A DNA stretch of 40,201 nucleotides from Pleurocapsa sp. CCALA 161 (GTDB lineage Bacteria > Cyanobacteriota > Cyanobacteriia > Cyanobacteriales > Xenococcaceae). Below are positions 24,476-33,114 of the stretch, in pieces. The stretch lies in NCBI RefSeq assembly GCF_003003995.1, contig NZ_PVWF01000044.1, positions 1 through 40,201 of the forward strand. The letters are read 5' to 3'. Each line of letters opens with the position of its first letter. Position 1 is the stretch's first letter. Position numbers and translations under genes: made by a program. The notes beneath the pieces were generated by a model. It saw nothing but the letters and a program-made list of their open reading frames with translations, was not told where the DNA came from and did no database searches.

Positions 24476-27400
24476 TTGAGTATTGATAAGTACATTGAAT
24501 TTAATTTGTCAACTATTGCGCCAAATACTTTACTAAATAGCGCAATTGCTTTGATTGCTCAAAATCAAGCCGAAAATAAGCTAGGCTGTCTGCTAATCGT
24601 CGTAGCCAACAAACTGATTGGCATCTTAACTCAAAGTGATGTGGTGAGATTAGTAGCCAGCCAAACCAATTTAGCAACGACAACGGTTGAGCAGGTAATG
24701 ACTCAACCAGTATTAACCATACTGCGATCGCAATGTCATAATCTTTATACAGTGTGGTCATTCTGCCAGCAGCATTCCATCAGTTACCTACCAATTGAAG
24801 AGGAAGGGCAATTAATTGGGGTAATTGGTGTTCGTAGTTTGATGCCATATTTCCCTCCCACTAAGCAATATCGCTCTAATGCATACCCAGTCGATCCCAA
24901 TCAAAACAAAGAATTGCCAAATGGTTTGAGCGATCGCCATCAACTATCAACAGAAAATAAACAAGAATTAGCCAGATTTTTTGAGACTGCCAGCATCCAG
25001 TGTATTGTCGGTTTTGATAGCTATTTTATACGGACTAATGCCACCTTAAGTCAGATTTTAGGCTTTACCCCTGATGAACTAATAGCTCAACCTTTCATCA
25101 ACTTTGTTCACCCAGATGATCGTGCAGCAACTATGGCTGAACTGGGTAACTTAATGACAGGAAAAACGACGATTTCCTTTGAAAATCGCTATCGCACGAA
25201 AGACGGTAATTATCGTTGGCTGTTGTGGACAGCAAATCCTTACATAGCAGAAAAATTGATTTATGCAGCAGCGCGAGACATTACAGAGCGCAAACTATCT
25301 GAGCTAGCTTTAGCAAAAAGCGAAGCCAAACTATCTAGAAGTGAAAATCTCCTGCGTACTATTGTTGAGTCAGAACCAGAGTGCGTTAAATTGATCCAAC
25401 GGGATGGCACGCTCATCGATATTAATCCTGCTGGATTGGCTATGATTGAAGCAGATTCTCCCGAGCAAATACTTGGTCAATCGGTTTTTTCCCTAGTTGA
25501 TCCACAGCATCGTCAGGCTTTTATTGAACTTACCCAAAGCGTGTTTGCAGGAAAATCGGCTAAGTTAGAGTTTATCCTCAATGGATTGAAGGGGACATCC
25601 CGTTGGCTAGAAACTCATGTTGTTCCTTTTCGAGACGAGGAGCAAATTACGGCACTACTAGCAGTCACTCGCGACATAACTCAGCGTAAAGAAGCAGAGA
25701 TTCAACTTCAGCAAGAACGGGATTTTTCTGAGGCAGTGATTAATACTGTGGGTGCATTAGTAGCTGTATTGGATCGACAGGGAACAATCGTTAGTTTCAA
25801 TCATACCTGCGAACAAGTTACTGGATACTACTTTGAAGAAGTTCAAAATAAACAGGTTTGGGATTTTCTGATTCCCCCTCAAGAAAAAGCGACGGTTAAA
25901 GCTGTATTTGAGCGACTGCTTGAGGGACAATTTAACAATCAATATGAAAACTATTGGATTGCCAAAGATGGCACTCAGCACTTAATCTCCTGGTCAAATA
26001 CTGCTCTGTTTGATGCACAAGGAGAGGTTGAATTTATTATTGCGACAGGGATTGACGTTACCGAACAAAGACGAGTTTGGAACAAGTTAGAGCTTCAGTA
26101 TCGACAAAATAAGCTGCTGACAGATATAACTCGTAAAATTCGGATGTCCATCGAGCTAGAGGCAATTTTGCAAACTGCCGTGACTGAAGTACAGCATCTG
26201 CTGGCTTGCGATCGCGTTTTAATTATGAAACTCAAGCCGAATCATAACGCTTTACCTATTAGCGAGGCGCTTTTGCCCGATTTACCAACCATGTTGGGTT
26301 ATGAAATTGCCGATCCTCTGTTGCAGGGAAAATATTTAGCCAGATATCGCCAGGGAAAAGTACTGGCGATCGACGATTTAGCTACGGCAGCTATTGATCT
26401 AGACATTAAACAGCTTTTACAACAGTTTCAGATTAAGGCAAAGCTAGTTCTACCAATTCTTGCTCAGGGTCAACTTCAAGGTCTTTTAGTGGCTCATCAA
26501 TGTCATCATCCGCGACAGTGGCAGGAATCTGAAATCCAGTTACTCAATCAGCTAGGGGATCAAATCGGCGTGGCATTATCTCAGGCTCAATTGCTCAATT
26601 ATACTGAAAAGTTAGTAGAGGAACGCACCAAAGAATTAACGGCTACTAATGAACTTTTAAAATTAGAAATTGTCGAACGCAAACAAACCGAGCAAGAATT
26701 AAGAGAAAATCAGCAAAAGCTAGCGGGTATTTTAGATAATGCTGATGAGGCAATTATTTCAATTAACGAGCAACAGCAGATTCAGTTATTCAACCAAGGT
26801 GCCGAGAAAATTTTTGGCTATCAGGCAGCAGAAATTATGGGACAGTCTCTCGATATCCTGTTGCCTCAAGCATTTCGTCAAGTGCATCGTCACCACATCA
26901 AGCAATTTGCTGAATTACCCGAAAAATCTCGTCAGATGACAGATCGTAGTAGTAACGTCTATGGTCGCCACAAAGATGGTCACGAATTTCCAGCCGAGGC
27001 ATCTGTAGCTAAACTACAAACTAAAGCAGGAATGTTTTTCACGGTCATGTTGAAAGATATTAGCGAACAGCAACAAACCCAAGAAAAACTGGAAACTTCG
27101 CAGAGTTTGCTGGTAAAAGCCGAAAAAATCGCCAAAATTGGCAGTTGGGAATACGACCATGAAACGAACCGCAAAAGTTGGTCAGAAGAACTATTTGCTA
27201 TTTTAGGCTTTGCCCAAAAATATCCTGTCCCACCACCCTGTCAAGAAATTTTAGAACGTGTCCATCCAGAAGATCTGTTACTAGTTAAAAAAACTTTGCG
27301 TGCAGGACACCAACAAGGAACATCTTGGGAACTGAACTATCGATTGTTGTTTCCCGACGGCACAATTAAATATATTGAAAGTAGAGGCGAGCCAACGGTA

Positions 27401-28519
27401 AATTCTGCGGGAAAAGTTCTTAAGGTACTAGAAACAATTATGGATGTGAGCGAACGCATTCAAGCCGAACAATCTCTTCAAAGAAGCGAAAATCAGCTCA
27501 AGTTAATCACTGATGCGCTGCCAGTATTAATTGCCTATATAGATGCTCGGCAACGTTATATTTATAACAATCGTACTTACGAAAGTTGGTATGGTAAACC
27601 TCGTTCCAGTCTGCAAGGAAAATTGATTAAGGAGGTGGTTGGGGAGCATAACTATCAACAAATGTTGCCCTATATCAAGACTGCACTGGCAGGAAAGACA
27701 GTTACTTTTGAAAGTCAGCCGATTGCTGATGGGGGCAATTTCTACTGGATGAATGCTACTTTTGTTCCCGACTTCAATTCCCACGGTGAGGTAAAAGGAT
27801 TTTTCTCGATGATCGAAGATATTACCGAACGCAAAGCAGTAGAGCAAATGAAAAGCGAGTTTATCTCTATTGCTAGTCATGAAATGCGAACTCCTTTAAC
27901 TGCAATTCATGGAGTGATGAAATTACTTTCGGCAGGTCGTTTAGGAGAACTATCAGAATCGGGAGCTAAAATGGCAGATATGGCATTGAGAAATAGCGAT
28001 CGCCTGGTACGTTTAGTTAATGATATTCTTGACCTAGAACGAATGGAATCGGGAAGAGATGAACTTAATCCACAACCATGTGATAGTGCCGAGTTGATCC
28101 AACAGGCGATAGATACAACCATCTCCATCGCAGATGAACAGGGAATTAGTCTTCAAGCTGATGCTCAATCTCTCAAGTTTTTAGGCGATCGCGATCGTCT
28201 GGTGCAAACTTTAAATAACTTAATTAGCAATGCCATTAAGTTTTCTTCTGCCCATAGTAACATTTGCATCTCCTCTAAATTAGACCAACAAAACATTCTC
28301 TTTTCAGTCAAAGATCAAGGTAGAGGCATCCCCAAAAATAAACTAGAAACTATCTTTGAACGCTTTCAACAGGTTGATGCTTCCGATTCCCGCCAGAAAG
28401 GAGGCACGGGTTTGGGTTTGGCTATCTGTCGTCACATTGTCGAGCAACATCAGGGCAAAATTTGGGTCGAAAGCGTTTATGGGCAAGGTAGCACCTTTTT
28501 CTTTTCAATTCCGCAATAG
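24476..28519 (+). CDS. Multidomain sensor histidine kinase (CBS-PAS-GAF)
   Basis: 1347 aa. A CBS pair (about 1-128) is followed by three PAS domains (~165-275, 288-405, 415-530), a GAF domain (~550-705), a short coiled coil, three more PAS domains (~745-865, 880-995, 1003-1120) and a HisKA/HATPase core. The phosphorylated His is H1135 in SHEMRTP; the N-box is LNNLISNAIKFS, with G1 DQGRGIP and G2 GGTGLGL. There are no membrane segments, so it is a soluble sensor. The GAF resembles bilin-binding domains but has lost both cysteines (IADPLL, DLDIKQLL). Start TTG at 24476, needed to keep the first CBS motif. No response-regulator gene adjoins. Confidence 0.92.
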   Translation: MSIDKYIEFNLSTIAPNTLLNSAIALIAQNQAENKLGCLLIVVANKLIGILTQSDVVRLVASQTNLATTTVEQVMTQPVLTILRSQCHNLYTVWSFCQQHSISYLPIEEEGQLIGVIGVRSLMPYFPPTKQYRSNAYPVDPNQNKELPNGLSDRHQLSTENKQELARFFETASIQCIVGFDSYFIRTNATLSQILGFTPDELIAQPFINFVHPDDRAATMAELGNLMTGKTTISFENRYRTKDGNYRWLLWTANPYIAEKLIYAAARDITERKLSELALAKSEAKLSRSENLLRTIVESEPECVKLIQRDGTLIDINPAGLAMIEADSPEQILGQSVFSLVDPQHRQAFIELTQSVFAGKSAKLEFILNGLKGTSRWLETHVVPFRDEEQITALLAVTRDITQRKEAEIQLQQERDFSEAVINTVGALVAVLDRQGTIVSFNHTCEQVTGYYFEEVQNKQVWDFLIPPQEKATVKAVFERLLEGQFNNQYENYWIAKDGTQHLISWSNTALFDAQGEVEFIIATGIDVTEQRRVWNKLELQYRQNKLLTDITRKIRMSIELEAILQTAVTEVQHLLACDRVLIMKLKPNHNALPISEALLPDLPTMLGYEIADPLLQGKYLARYRQGKVLAIDDLATAAIDLDIKQLLQQFQIKAKLVLPILAQGQLQGLLVAHQCHHPRQWQESEIQLLNQLGDQIGVALSQAQLLNYTEKLVEERTKELTATNELLKLEIVERKQTEQELRENQQKLAGILDNADEAIISINEQQQIQLFNQGAEKIFGYQAAEIMGQSLDILLPQAFRQVHRHHIKQFAELPEKSRQMTDRSSNVYGRHKDGHEFPAEASVAKLQTKAGMFFTVMLKDISEQQQTQEKLETSQSLLVKAEKIAKIGSWEYDHETNRKSWSEELFAILGFAQKYPVPPPCQEILERVHPEDLLLVKKTLRAGHQQGTSWELNYRLLFPDGTIKYIESRGEPTVNSAGKVLKVLETIMDVSERIQAEQSLQRSENQLKLITDALPVLIAYIDARQRYIYNNRTYESWYGKPRSSLQGKLIKEVVGEHNYQQMLPYIKTALAGKTVTFESQPIADGGNFYWMNATFVPDFNSHGEVKGFFSMIEDITERKAVEQMKSEFISIASHEMRTPLTAIHGVMKLLSAGRLGELSESGAKMADMALRNSDRLVRLVNDILDLERMESGRDELNPQPCDSAELIQQAIDTTISIADEQGISLQADAQSLKFLGDRDRLVQTLNNLISNAIKFSSAHSNICISSKLDQQNILFSVKDQGRGIPKNKLETIFERFQQVDASDSRQKGGTGLGLAICRHIVEQHQGKIWVESVYGQGSTFFFSIPQ

Positions 28520-28549
28520 CGTTGCGAGCTTTCGCGCAGCGGGACTAGT

Positions 28550-28816
28550 CTACTCGTAGTGATATCTACACTGCAAAAAAATTATTTTGTCAGAACTTAC
28601 TTGGTAAACTAATCTATGTTCTTGAGTGATTCTTCTCGACCATCTTGAGCCAGAAAAGTATTTAAGATGTTCGGGTTTTCCGATACCTTCAAAGGGATTA
28701 GCAATAGTAGCTTCAATTAGATTTAAAATTCTCTCATTTATCTTCTTGTCTTTTCTAAACCACCAACGTAAATCTTCTCTAAATTGACCATCAAAAACTA
28801 CCGCCTTATTGCCCAA
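28550..28816 (-). CDS. yoeB: YoeB-family toxin (ribosome-dependent mRNA interferase)
   Basis: 88 aa. YoeB toxins cleave mRNA in the ribosomal A site. Family marks are FREDLRWWFRKDKK near the N-terminus, NPFEGIGKPEHLKYFSG, WSRRITQEHRLVYQV and the C-terminal CRYHYE with the catalytic His-Tyr. The start is TTG at 28816, lying inside the end of the antitoxin gene (11-bp overlap), as expected for translational coupling. Complete and apparently functional. Confidence 0.93.
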   Translation of the reverse strand: MGNKAVVFDGQFREDLRWWFRKDKKINERILNLIEATIANPFEGIGKPEHLKYFSGSRWSRRITQEHRLVYQVSSDKIIFLQCRYHYE

Positions 28817-29099
28817 CTCTTAATTCCTCACAAAGTTGTTGTAGGGTTTGAGGTTCGATTTGAACTCCTTCAAGTTCATCCGCCCTTTCCATAGCAGCAA
28901 ATAGTTTCTTGGCATTAGCAGGGGATTTTAGTAAATGAAGAGTTTCCATCATACTAGAAAGCTCTGATGCAGCAATGATAGCAACATCTTCTTTTCCTGT
29001 TCTACTAACTATGACGCAACCACGGTTGTCAATAACTTCATCTAAAACGGATGCTAAATTTTGGCGTAAATTAGTATAGTTGGTTTGCTTGGCTAACAT
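28806..29099 (-). CDS. yefM: YefM/Phd-family antitoxin
   Basis: 97 aa. The N-terminal DNA-binding part has NYTNLRQNLASVLDEV and VIVSRTGKEDVAII; a flexible C-terminal half binds and neutralises the toxin. The gene precedes and overlaps yoeB. The family represses its own operon through palindromes upstream; a matching inverted repeat lies 10 bp from the start codon. ATG at 29099. Confidence 0.92.
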   Translation of the reverse strand: MLAKQTNYTNLRQNLASVLDEVIDNRGCVIVSRTGKEDVAIIAASELSSMMETLHLLKSPANAKKLFAAMERADELEGVQIEPQTLQQLCEELRVGQ

Positions 29100-29108
29100 T
29101 TCTAAATT

Positions 29109-29130
29109 TAAGTACTTATATCTGTACTTA
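29109..29130. promoter_or_regulatory. Putative YefM operator
   Basis: Perfect inverted repeat TAAGTAC-N8-GTACTTA, 10 bp upstream of the antitoxin start. Known YefM operators are built on TGTACA-type palindromes; here GTAC is the core of both arms. Confidence 0.6.
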
Positions 29131-29384
29131 ATGATAACACGGATTTTTGCTTTATTTACATTACTCGATAGTGATGAATATTCATTTTCGATGGAATGGT
29201 ATATTCCCAGTTCAAGCGATCGCCTCTTCGAACATTACATTTATGACAAATAAATAACCTTAACGGCAACTATCTAGACAAACTCCAGGAAATTACGTAG
29301 ACTAATTTTTATATTTTTATTGAGAATAAATTTCTTTTGTGAAAGAAGTCTTTGAGTGAAGCGGAAATACTATTGTCGATTGTC

Positions 29385-29550
29385 ATGGCTAGAAATGCCT
29401 TGCTGATCAATATTTTGATTTTTTTTATCTAGTTTAGAAGCACAAGCCAAAGAAAAATTAAATCCTGTTAGTCAAAGTAATCAGCAATTAATAGTTATTA
29501 CTAAAGAGAGTAGATCTCGACAAAGGGTTTCTACTACGGGAGAAAACTAA
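29385..29550 (+). pseudogene. Possible frameshifted remnant of an exported protein gene
   Basis: From ATG 29385 the frame reads MARNALLINILIFF, a signal-peptide core. A T8 run (29419-29426) then needs a one-frame shift to continue as LSSLEAQAKEKLNPVSQ, with a plausible signal-peptidase site (EAQA), up to a stop at 29548-29550. Only about 55 residues remain. PepSY-TM genes such as the one just downstream often neighbour TonB-dependent siderophore receptors, so the fragment may be the 5' end of such a receptor. That identity is a guess; the frameshift reading is visible in the sequence. Confidence 0.4.
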
Positions 29551-29622
29551 GTACCAAGTGCAGAAGTAATTCCTGGTAGAAATGATTTAGTTTTAAGCAA
29601 AAAATATAGAGGAGCATTAATT

Positions 29623-30753
29623 ATGAACGCTAAAAAACTACGTAATCTAGCTTTTTCTCTCCATCGCTGGCTCGGTCTAACAGTGGGCATTATTGCCATT
29701 GTTATCGGCATTACAGGCAGTATTCTCGTTTTCTATCAAGAAATTGACCCATGGCTCTTAAGTCAAAGAGTAGGACAAATAGAACCTACAGGCGATCGCT
29801 TATCTTTAGAAGTAATACTCGACAAGGTACAAGCAAATTATCAAGAGCGCCAAGATCTTAAATTCGATAGCATTTCTCCTTTAGAAAAACCCGACCTGGT
29901 TCAAGTTAGTTTCATCGATAGCAAAGAACTTTCTACTGAAGTAGACGTTAGTCCTTATACTGGGGAAGTTCTCAATACCAGAGTTTGGGATACTAGCTTT
30001 TTTGGCAGGGTTTTTCAATTACATTACGCTTTACTCGCAGGTAATGTAGGTACTGCTATTGCTGGTATTGCAGCTTTATTTATGTTCATTCTCAGCCTGA
30101 CAGGCTTAGTACTGTGGTCTGGTTGGCGCAATTTCATGGCTGGGTTCAAAATTAAATGGAATGCCCGTCTCAAACGTAAAAACTACGATATTCATCAAGT
30201 AGCAGGAATCATTTCGGTTGTTTTCTTGGCAATGATTGCCTTGACAGGATTTTTCTGGAATTTTCACGACCAAACTGAACCTTTAATCTATGCTGCCACT
30301 TTTTCGCCTAAACCAGTAGAACCAGTTTCTCAAGTTGTTCCTGGCACAACAACCATGAATTTAGAAGAAATTTTACAGCGCGCACAAACCGCTTTACCAG
30401 GAGGAAAAATTACCTATATTGGCTTACCTACAGAACCAACAGAAGTGTTTCATATTTATAAACAATTGCCAGGACAAAAAGATAAATACACTAGCGAAGT
30501 AGCTTTAGACCGCTATACAGGAAAAGTTCTCAAAACAGTAAATGCAACTCAAGCATTACCCTTGGGCGATCGCGTTTTGAATGCTTTTGTACCAATGCAC
30601 TACGGTACTTTTGGCGGTTTACCCACTCGTATTTTATATATCTTCGTTGGCTTATCTCCCACAATTCTATTTATCACTGGTTTAGTGATGTATCGTTTGC
30701 GTCGCCGTCCACAACCAGTTGCAGAAGCGAAGAAAGCATTAGTGGAAAGATAA
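29623..30753 (+). CDS. PepSY-TM family membrane protein (iron-regulated type)
   Basis: 376 aa. Four membrane segments (about 14-37, 144-165, 190-212, 337-357) separate two PepSY-like extracytoplasmic regions (VDVSPYTGEVL, VALDRYTGKVL). Histidines at or near the helices are conserved in the family: SLHRWLGL, QLHYALLAG, DIHQVAGI and PMHYGTFGG. Members of this family (PF03929) are thought to reduce ferric siderophores at the inner membrane with heme on these histidines. A clear AGGAG ribosome-binding site precedes the ATG at 29623. Iron regulation is likely from the family; no Fur box was identified. Confidence 0.85.
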   Translation: MNAKKLRNLAFSLHRWLGLTVGIIAIVIGITGSILVFYQEIDPWLLSQRVGQIEPTGDRLSLEVILDKVQANYQERQDLKFDSISPLEKPDLVQVSFIDSKELSTEVDVSPYTGEVLNTRVWDTSFFGRVFQLHYALLAGNVGTAIAGIAALFMFILSLTGLVLWSGWRNFMAGFKIKWNARLKRKNYDIHQVAGIISVVFLAMIALTGFFWNFHDQTEPLIYAATFSPKPVEPVSQVVPGTTTMNLEEILQRAQTALPGGKITYIGLPTEPTEVFHIYKQLPGQKDKYTSEVALDRYTGKVLKTVNATQALPLGDRVLNAFVPMHYGTFGGLPTRILYIFVGLSPTILFITGLVMYRLRRRPQPVAEAKKALVER

Positions 30754-30786
30754 AATAATAATTAACTCCTTTTTTAGAAGACTATC

Positions 30787-31380
30787 ATGGAATCTCTAAT
30801 CCTGAATATACCTCCTGCCGTAGGTTTAACCGATGAACAATTTTATCAACTCTGTATTGCTAACGAACCTTGGCAATTAGAACTTACACCAGCAGGAGAA
30901 TTAATTATTATGCCGCCAACAGGAGGAGAAAGCGGAATTAGAAATTCTGACATAACCACAGATTTAAACTTATGGAACCGTCAAACCAAGTTAGGAAAAG
31001 TCTTTGACTCTTCTACCGAGTTTAAATTACCTAATGGTGCTTATCGTTGTCCTGATGCTGCTTGGATTAAATTAGAACGGTGGTCAGCTTTAACCAAAGA
31101 AGAGCAAAAACGGTTTCCGCCTCTTTGTCCCGATTTTGTGGTTGAATTGCGTTCAGAAAGTGATGTTTTAGCGAAATTACGCCTCAAAATGCGAGAATAT
31201 CAAGACAATGGAGCGCGCTTAGGGTGGTTAATCGATCCGCAAACCCCTTTAGTTGAAATTTATCGATCCCAACAAGATGTAGAAGTTCTAAATTTCTCTC
31301 TGGAAAATCCGCCTCAACTTTTAGGTGAAGACGTTTTACCTGGTTTTCTTCTAGATTTGACGATTATTCTCAATCCATAA
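30787..31380 (+). CDS. Uma2-family putative endonuclease (DUF820)
   Basis: 197 aa. It has the PD-(D/E)XK-like pattern of the large cyanobacterial Uma2 family: TPAGELIIMPPTGGESG, YRCPDAAWIK (metal-binding Asp), CPDFVVELRSESD (Glu of the E-x-K-like motif) and ARLGWLIDPQ. The family is very numerous in cyanobacteria; its function is unproven and nuclease activity is inferred from fold. It follows the PepSY gene by 33 bp. ATG start. Confidence 0.88.
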   Translation: MESLILNIPPAVGLTDEQFYQLCIANEPWQLELTPAGELIIMPPTGGESGIRNSDITTDLNLWNRQTKLGKVFDSSTEFKLPNGAYRCPDAAWIKLERWSALTKEEQKRFPPLCPDFVVELRSESDVLAKLRLKMREYQDNGARLGWLIDPQTPLVEIYRSQQDVEVLNFSLENPPQLLGEDVLPGFLLDLTIILNP

Positions 31381-31433
31381 TCAATAGTTTTTTTTGATGA
31401 CGATCGCGAGAAAAATAAGGAGTTATATTAAAC

Positions 31434-31865
31434 TTAATTAATGATGCGGATAAATTCTAGAGGTAAGCCATCAAGATCAGCAATAAACGCAACTTCATAA
31501 AGGCGATCGCCAATCATTTGTTGTTCGGGCTGAAGTAGAACCTTGAGGGGAGCAATTTTGTCTACACTGGGTCTTAAAGTATTAATCTTTTGCTCTAGTT
31601 CAGCAAGCCAACTACTCAAGTTAGGAGTGGAATCAGTCAGATCGAAAGACAGATGATAGTAGCCAACATAATGTTCATCATTAAAAGCGTCTGGTGCAGG
31701 CTTTGGTTCGGGAATTTGGATTAGTTCAATTCTTCCCCCCAGTCCAGTCATCCAGCAAGCTAGAGTATAGCCTGTGGTAAAACGTTCATTAACCGTAAAA
31801 CCTAGCTGTTCATAAAAAGCGATCGCCTGATGAATATCAGCGGTACGAATCGAAGCATGATGCAT
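31434..31865 (-). CDS. VOC-family (glyoxalase/bleomycin-resistance-fold) protein
   Basis: 143 aa from ATG 31865 (a TTG two codons upstream is also possible). The fold is visible in HHASIRTADIHQAIAFYEQL, GYTLACWMTGLGGRIELIQ and YEVAFIADLDGLPLEFIRI. His and Glu positions match metal-binding VOC proteins. The substrate is unknown. A short heptamer array abuts the 5' end. It is downstream of the TIGR02652-type gene on the same strand. Confidence 0.8.
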   Translation of the reverse strand: MHHASIRTADIHQAIAFYEQLGFTVNERFTTGYTLACWMTGLGGRIELIQIPEPKPAPDAFNDEHYVGYYHLSFDLTDSTPNLSSWLAELEQKINTLRPSVDKIAPLKVLLQPEQQMIGDRLYEVAFIADLDGLPLEFIRIIN

Positions 31866-31871
31866 TTTCAA

Positions 31872-31899
31872 TTAGCAGTGAGCAGTGAGCAATGGCAAT
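31872..31899. repeat. Short heptamer array (TGAGCAG)
   Basis: Four 7-bp units in register: TTAGCAG, TGAGCAG, TGAGCAA, TGGCAAT. They fill most of the 41-bp gap between two minus-strand genes. On the minus strand the units read CTGCTCA, the same family as at 1696-1905. Confidence 0.75.
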
Positions 31900-31906
31900 A
31901 CTTATC

Positions 31907-32410
31907 TTATTCAAATAAGAAACGGTAGGGATAGTGACGGGGAACTCCAGGTTCTTTTTCGAGGGTAAAGTTGATAATTTCCCAATAAGGTTCGGCATTT
32001 TCAGGGCTAAAACTGATTGGTAGCCCATAAAGCTTGGGAGATTTAAACTCTGGGCTTTCGCGCCAAGGATGACTACGCCCTAAATAAGAGCTAACTAAAT
32101 CTCGATAACGAAGGGCAATAATCACCTTAGTTGCACGATAACCTTCAGTATACAAAGCATCCAAAGCTTCGTGAATTTCAAAGCGAATTCCGTCAGGATG
32201 AGTATGCTGACGATACCACTGGTTTTCCCACTGTCGCCAACTTCTGCCTGATGGCAAATGAACCAATTCCTCAATTTTAGGATCGGCTTCAAAAGCACCA
32301 TGACGACTACACAGATAAGTATCCGTGAGAGTGAGAGCAGGAATTGTCTGTCGGCAGTGAGGGCAAACAATTTCGGGACCAAAAACAGGGTATTGTAAAG
32401 CTAAATCCAT
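31907..32410 (-). CDS. Conserved cyanobacterial protein (TIGR02652-like)
   Basis: 167 aa. The N-terminus carries a likely zinc ribbon: CPHCRQ (near 16-21) and a later CSRHGAFEAD. The rest, with WRQWENQWYRQH, EIHEALDALYTEGYRATKVI and PYRFLFE, matches what I recall of the cyanobacteria-restricted TIGR02652 family. Its function is unknown. ATG at 32410. Confidence 0.8.
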   Translation of the reverse strand: MDLALQYPVFGPEIVCPHCRQTIPALTLTDTYLCSRHGAFEADPKIEELVHLPSGRSWRQWENQWYRQHTHPDGIRFEIHEALDALYTEGYRATKVIIALRYRDLVSSYLGRSHPWRESPEFKSPKLYGLPISFSPENAEPYWEIINFTLEKEPGVPRHYPYRFLFE

Positions 32411-32504
32411 ATGATCTAAATTGGGTTCTGTTTTCTTATAACACGGGTAAATCTGGTTATGCCTAAAATATCTTGATCTCGTTAGATAGCTTATCTTATA
32501 AATT

Positions 32505-33032
32505 ATGGCTCAATCTCAGGATTTCTATTGGTCTGCGCCCGATTTATCTCTTGCTTCGTTTGTTGCCGATAATGCTACGGTGATAGGCAATGTTGCTTTA
32601 GCCGAGGGTTGCAGCATCTGGTATGGGGCAGTAGTTCGGGGAGATGTAGAGCAGATTGCCCTCGGCAAATATAGCAATGTTCAAGATGGAGCAGTGTTGC
32701 ATGGCGATCCTGGTAAGCCCACTGTTTTAGAGGATTATGTGACGGTAGGACATCGAGCAGTAATTCACTCAGCTTATATTGAAACAGGCTGTTTGATCGG
32801 CATCGGCGCAGTGATTCTAGATGGTGTGAGAGTCGGTGCTGGAAGTATTATTGGGGCAGGTAGCGTTGTGACTAAAGATGTGCCAGAGCGATCGCTGGTG
32901 GTGGGAATTCCCGCTCAGAAAATCAAAGATATCAGTGAGGAACAGGCGCAAGAATTAATTGAACATGCTCGTAAATATCACAAGTTGGCTCAGGTTCATG
33001 CAGGTACAGGAACTGATTTGGGGTTTAAATAA
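32505..33032 (+). CDS. Gamma-carbonic anhydrase-family protein
   Basis: 175 aa left-handed beta-helix protein of hexapeptide repeats (ATVIGN, CSIWYG, NVQDGA, GCLIGIGA, GSIIGAGS). The three zinc-binding histidines are present: H66 in LHGD, H83 and H88 in VGHRAVIH. Members hydrate CO2 or are inactive relatives; the N-terminal domain of carboxysomal CcmM shares this fold, but this stand-alone protein lacks the RbcS-like repeats. Carbonic anhydrase activity is inferred from intact ligands. ATG at 32505. Confidence 0.88.
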   Translation: MAQSQDFYWSAPDLSLASFVADNATVIGNVALAEGCSIWYGAVVRGDVEQIALGKYSNVQDGAVLHGDPGKPTVLEDYVTVGHRAVIHSAYIETGCLIGIGAVILDGVRVGAGSIIGAGSVVTKDVPERSLVVGIPAQKIKDISEEQAQELIEHARKYHKLAQVHAGTGTDLGFK

Positions 33033-33114
33033 ATTGAATTACAGCAATTAAAAACAAGTTCATCTGAACTAAAAAAAGCGCTAAGATAAACAAGGGAAAA
33101 GCATTTGATTATTC

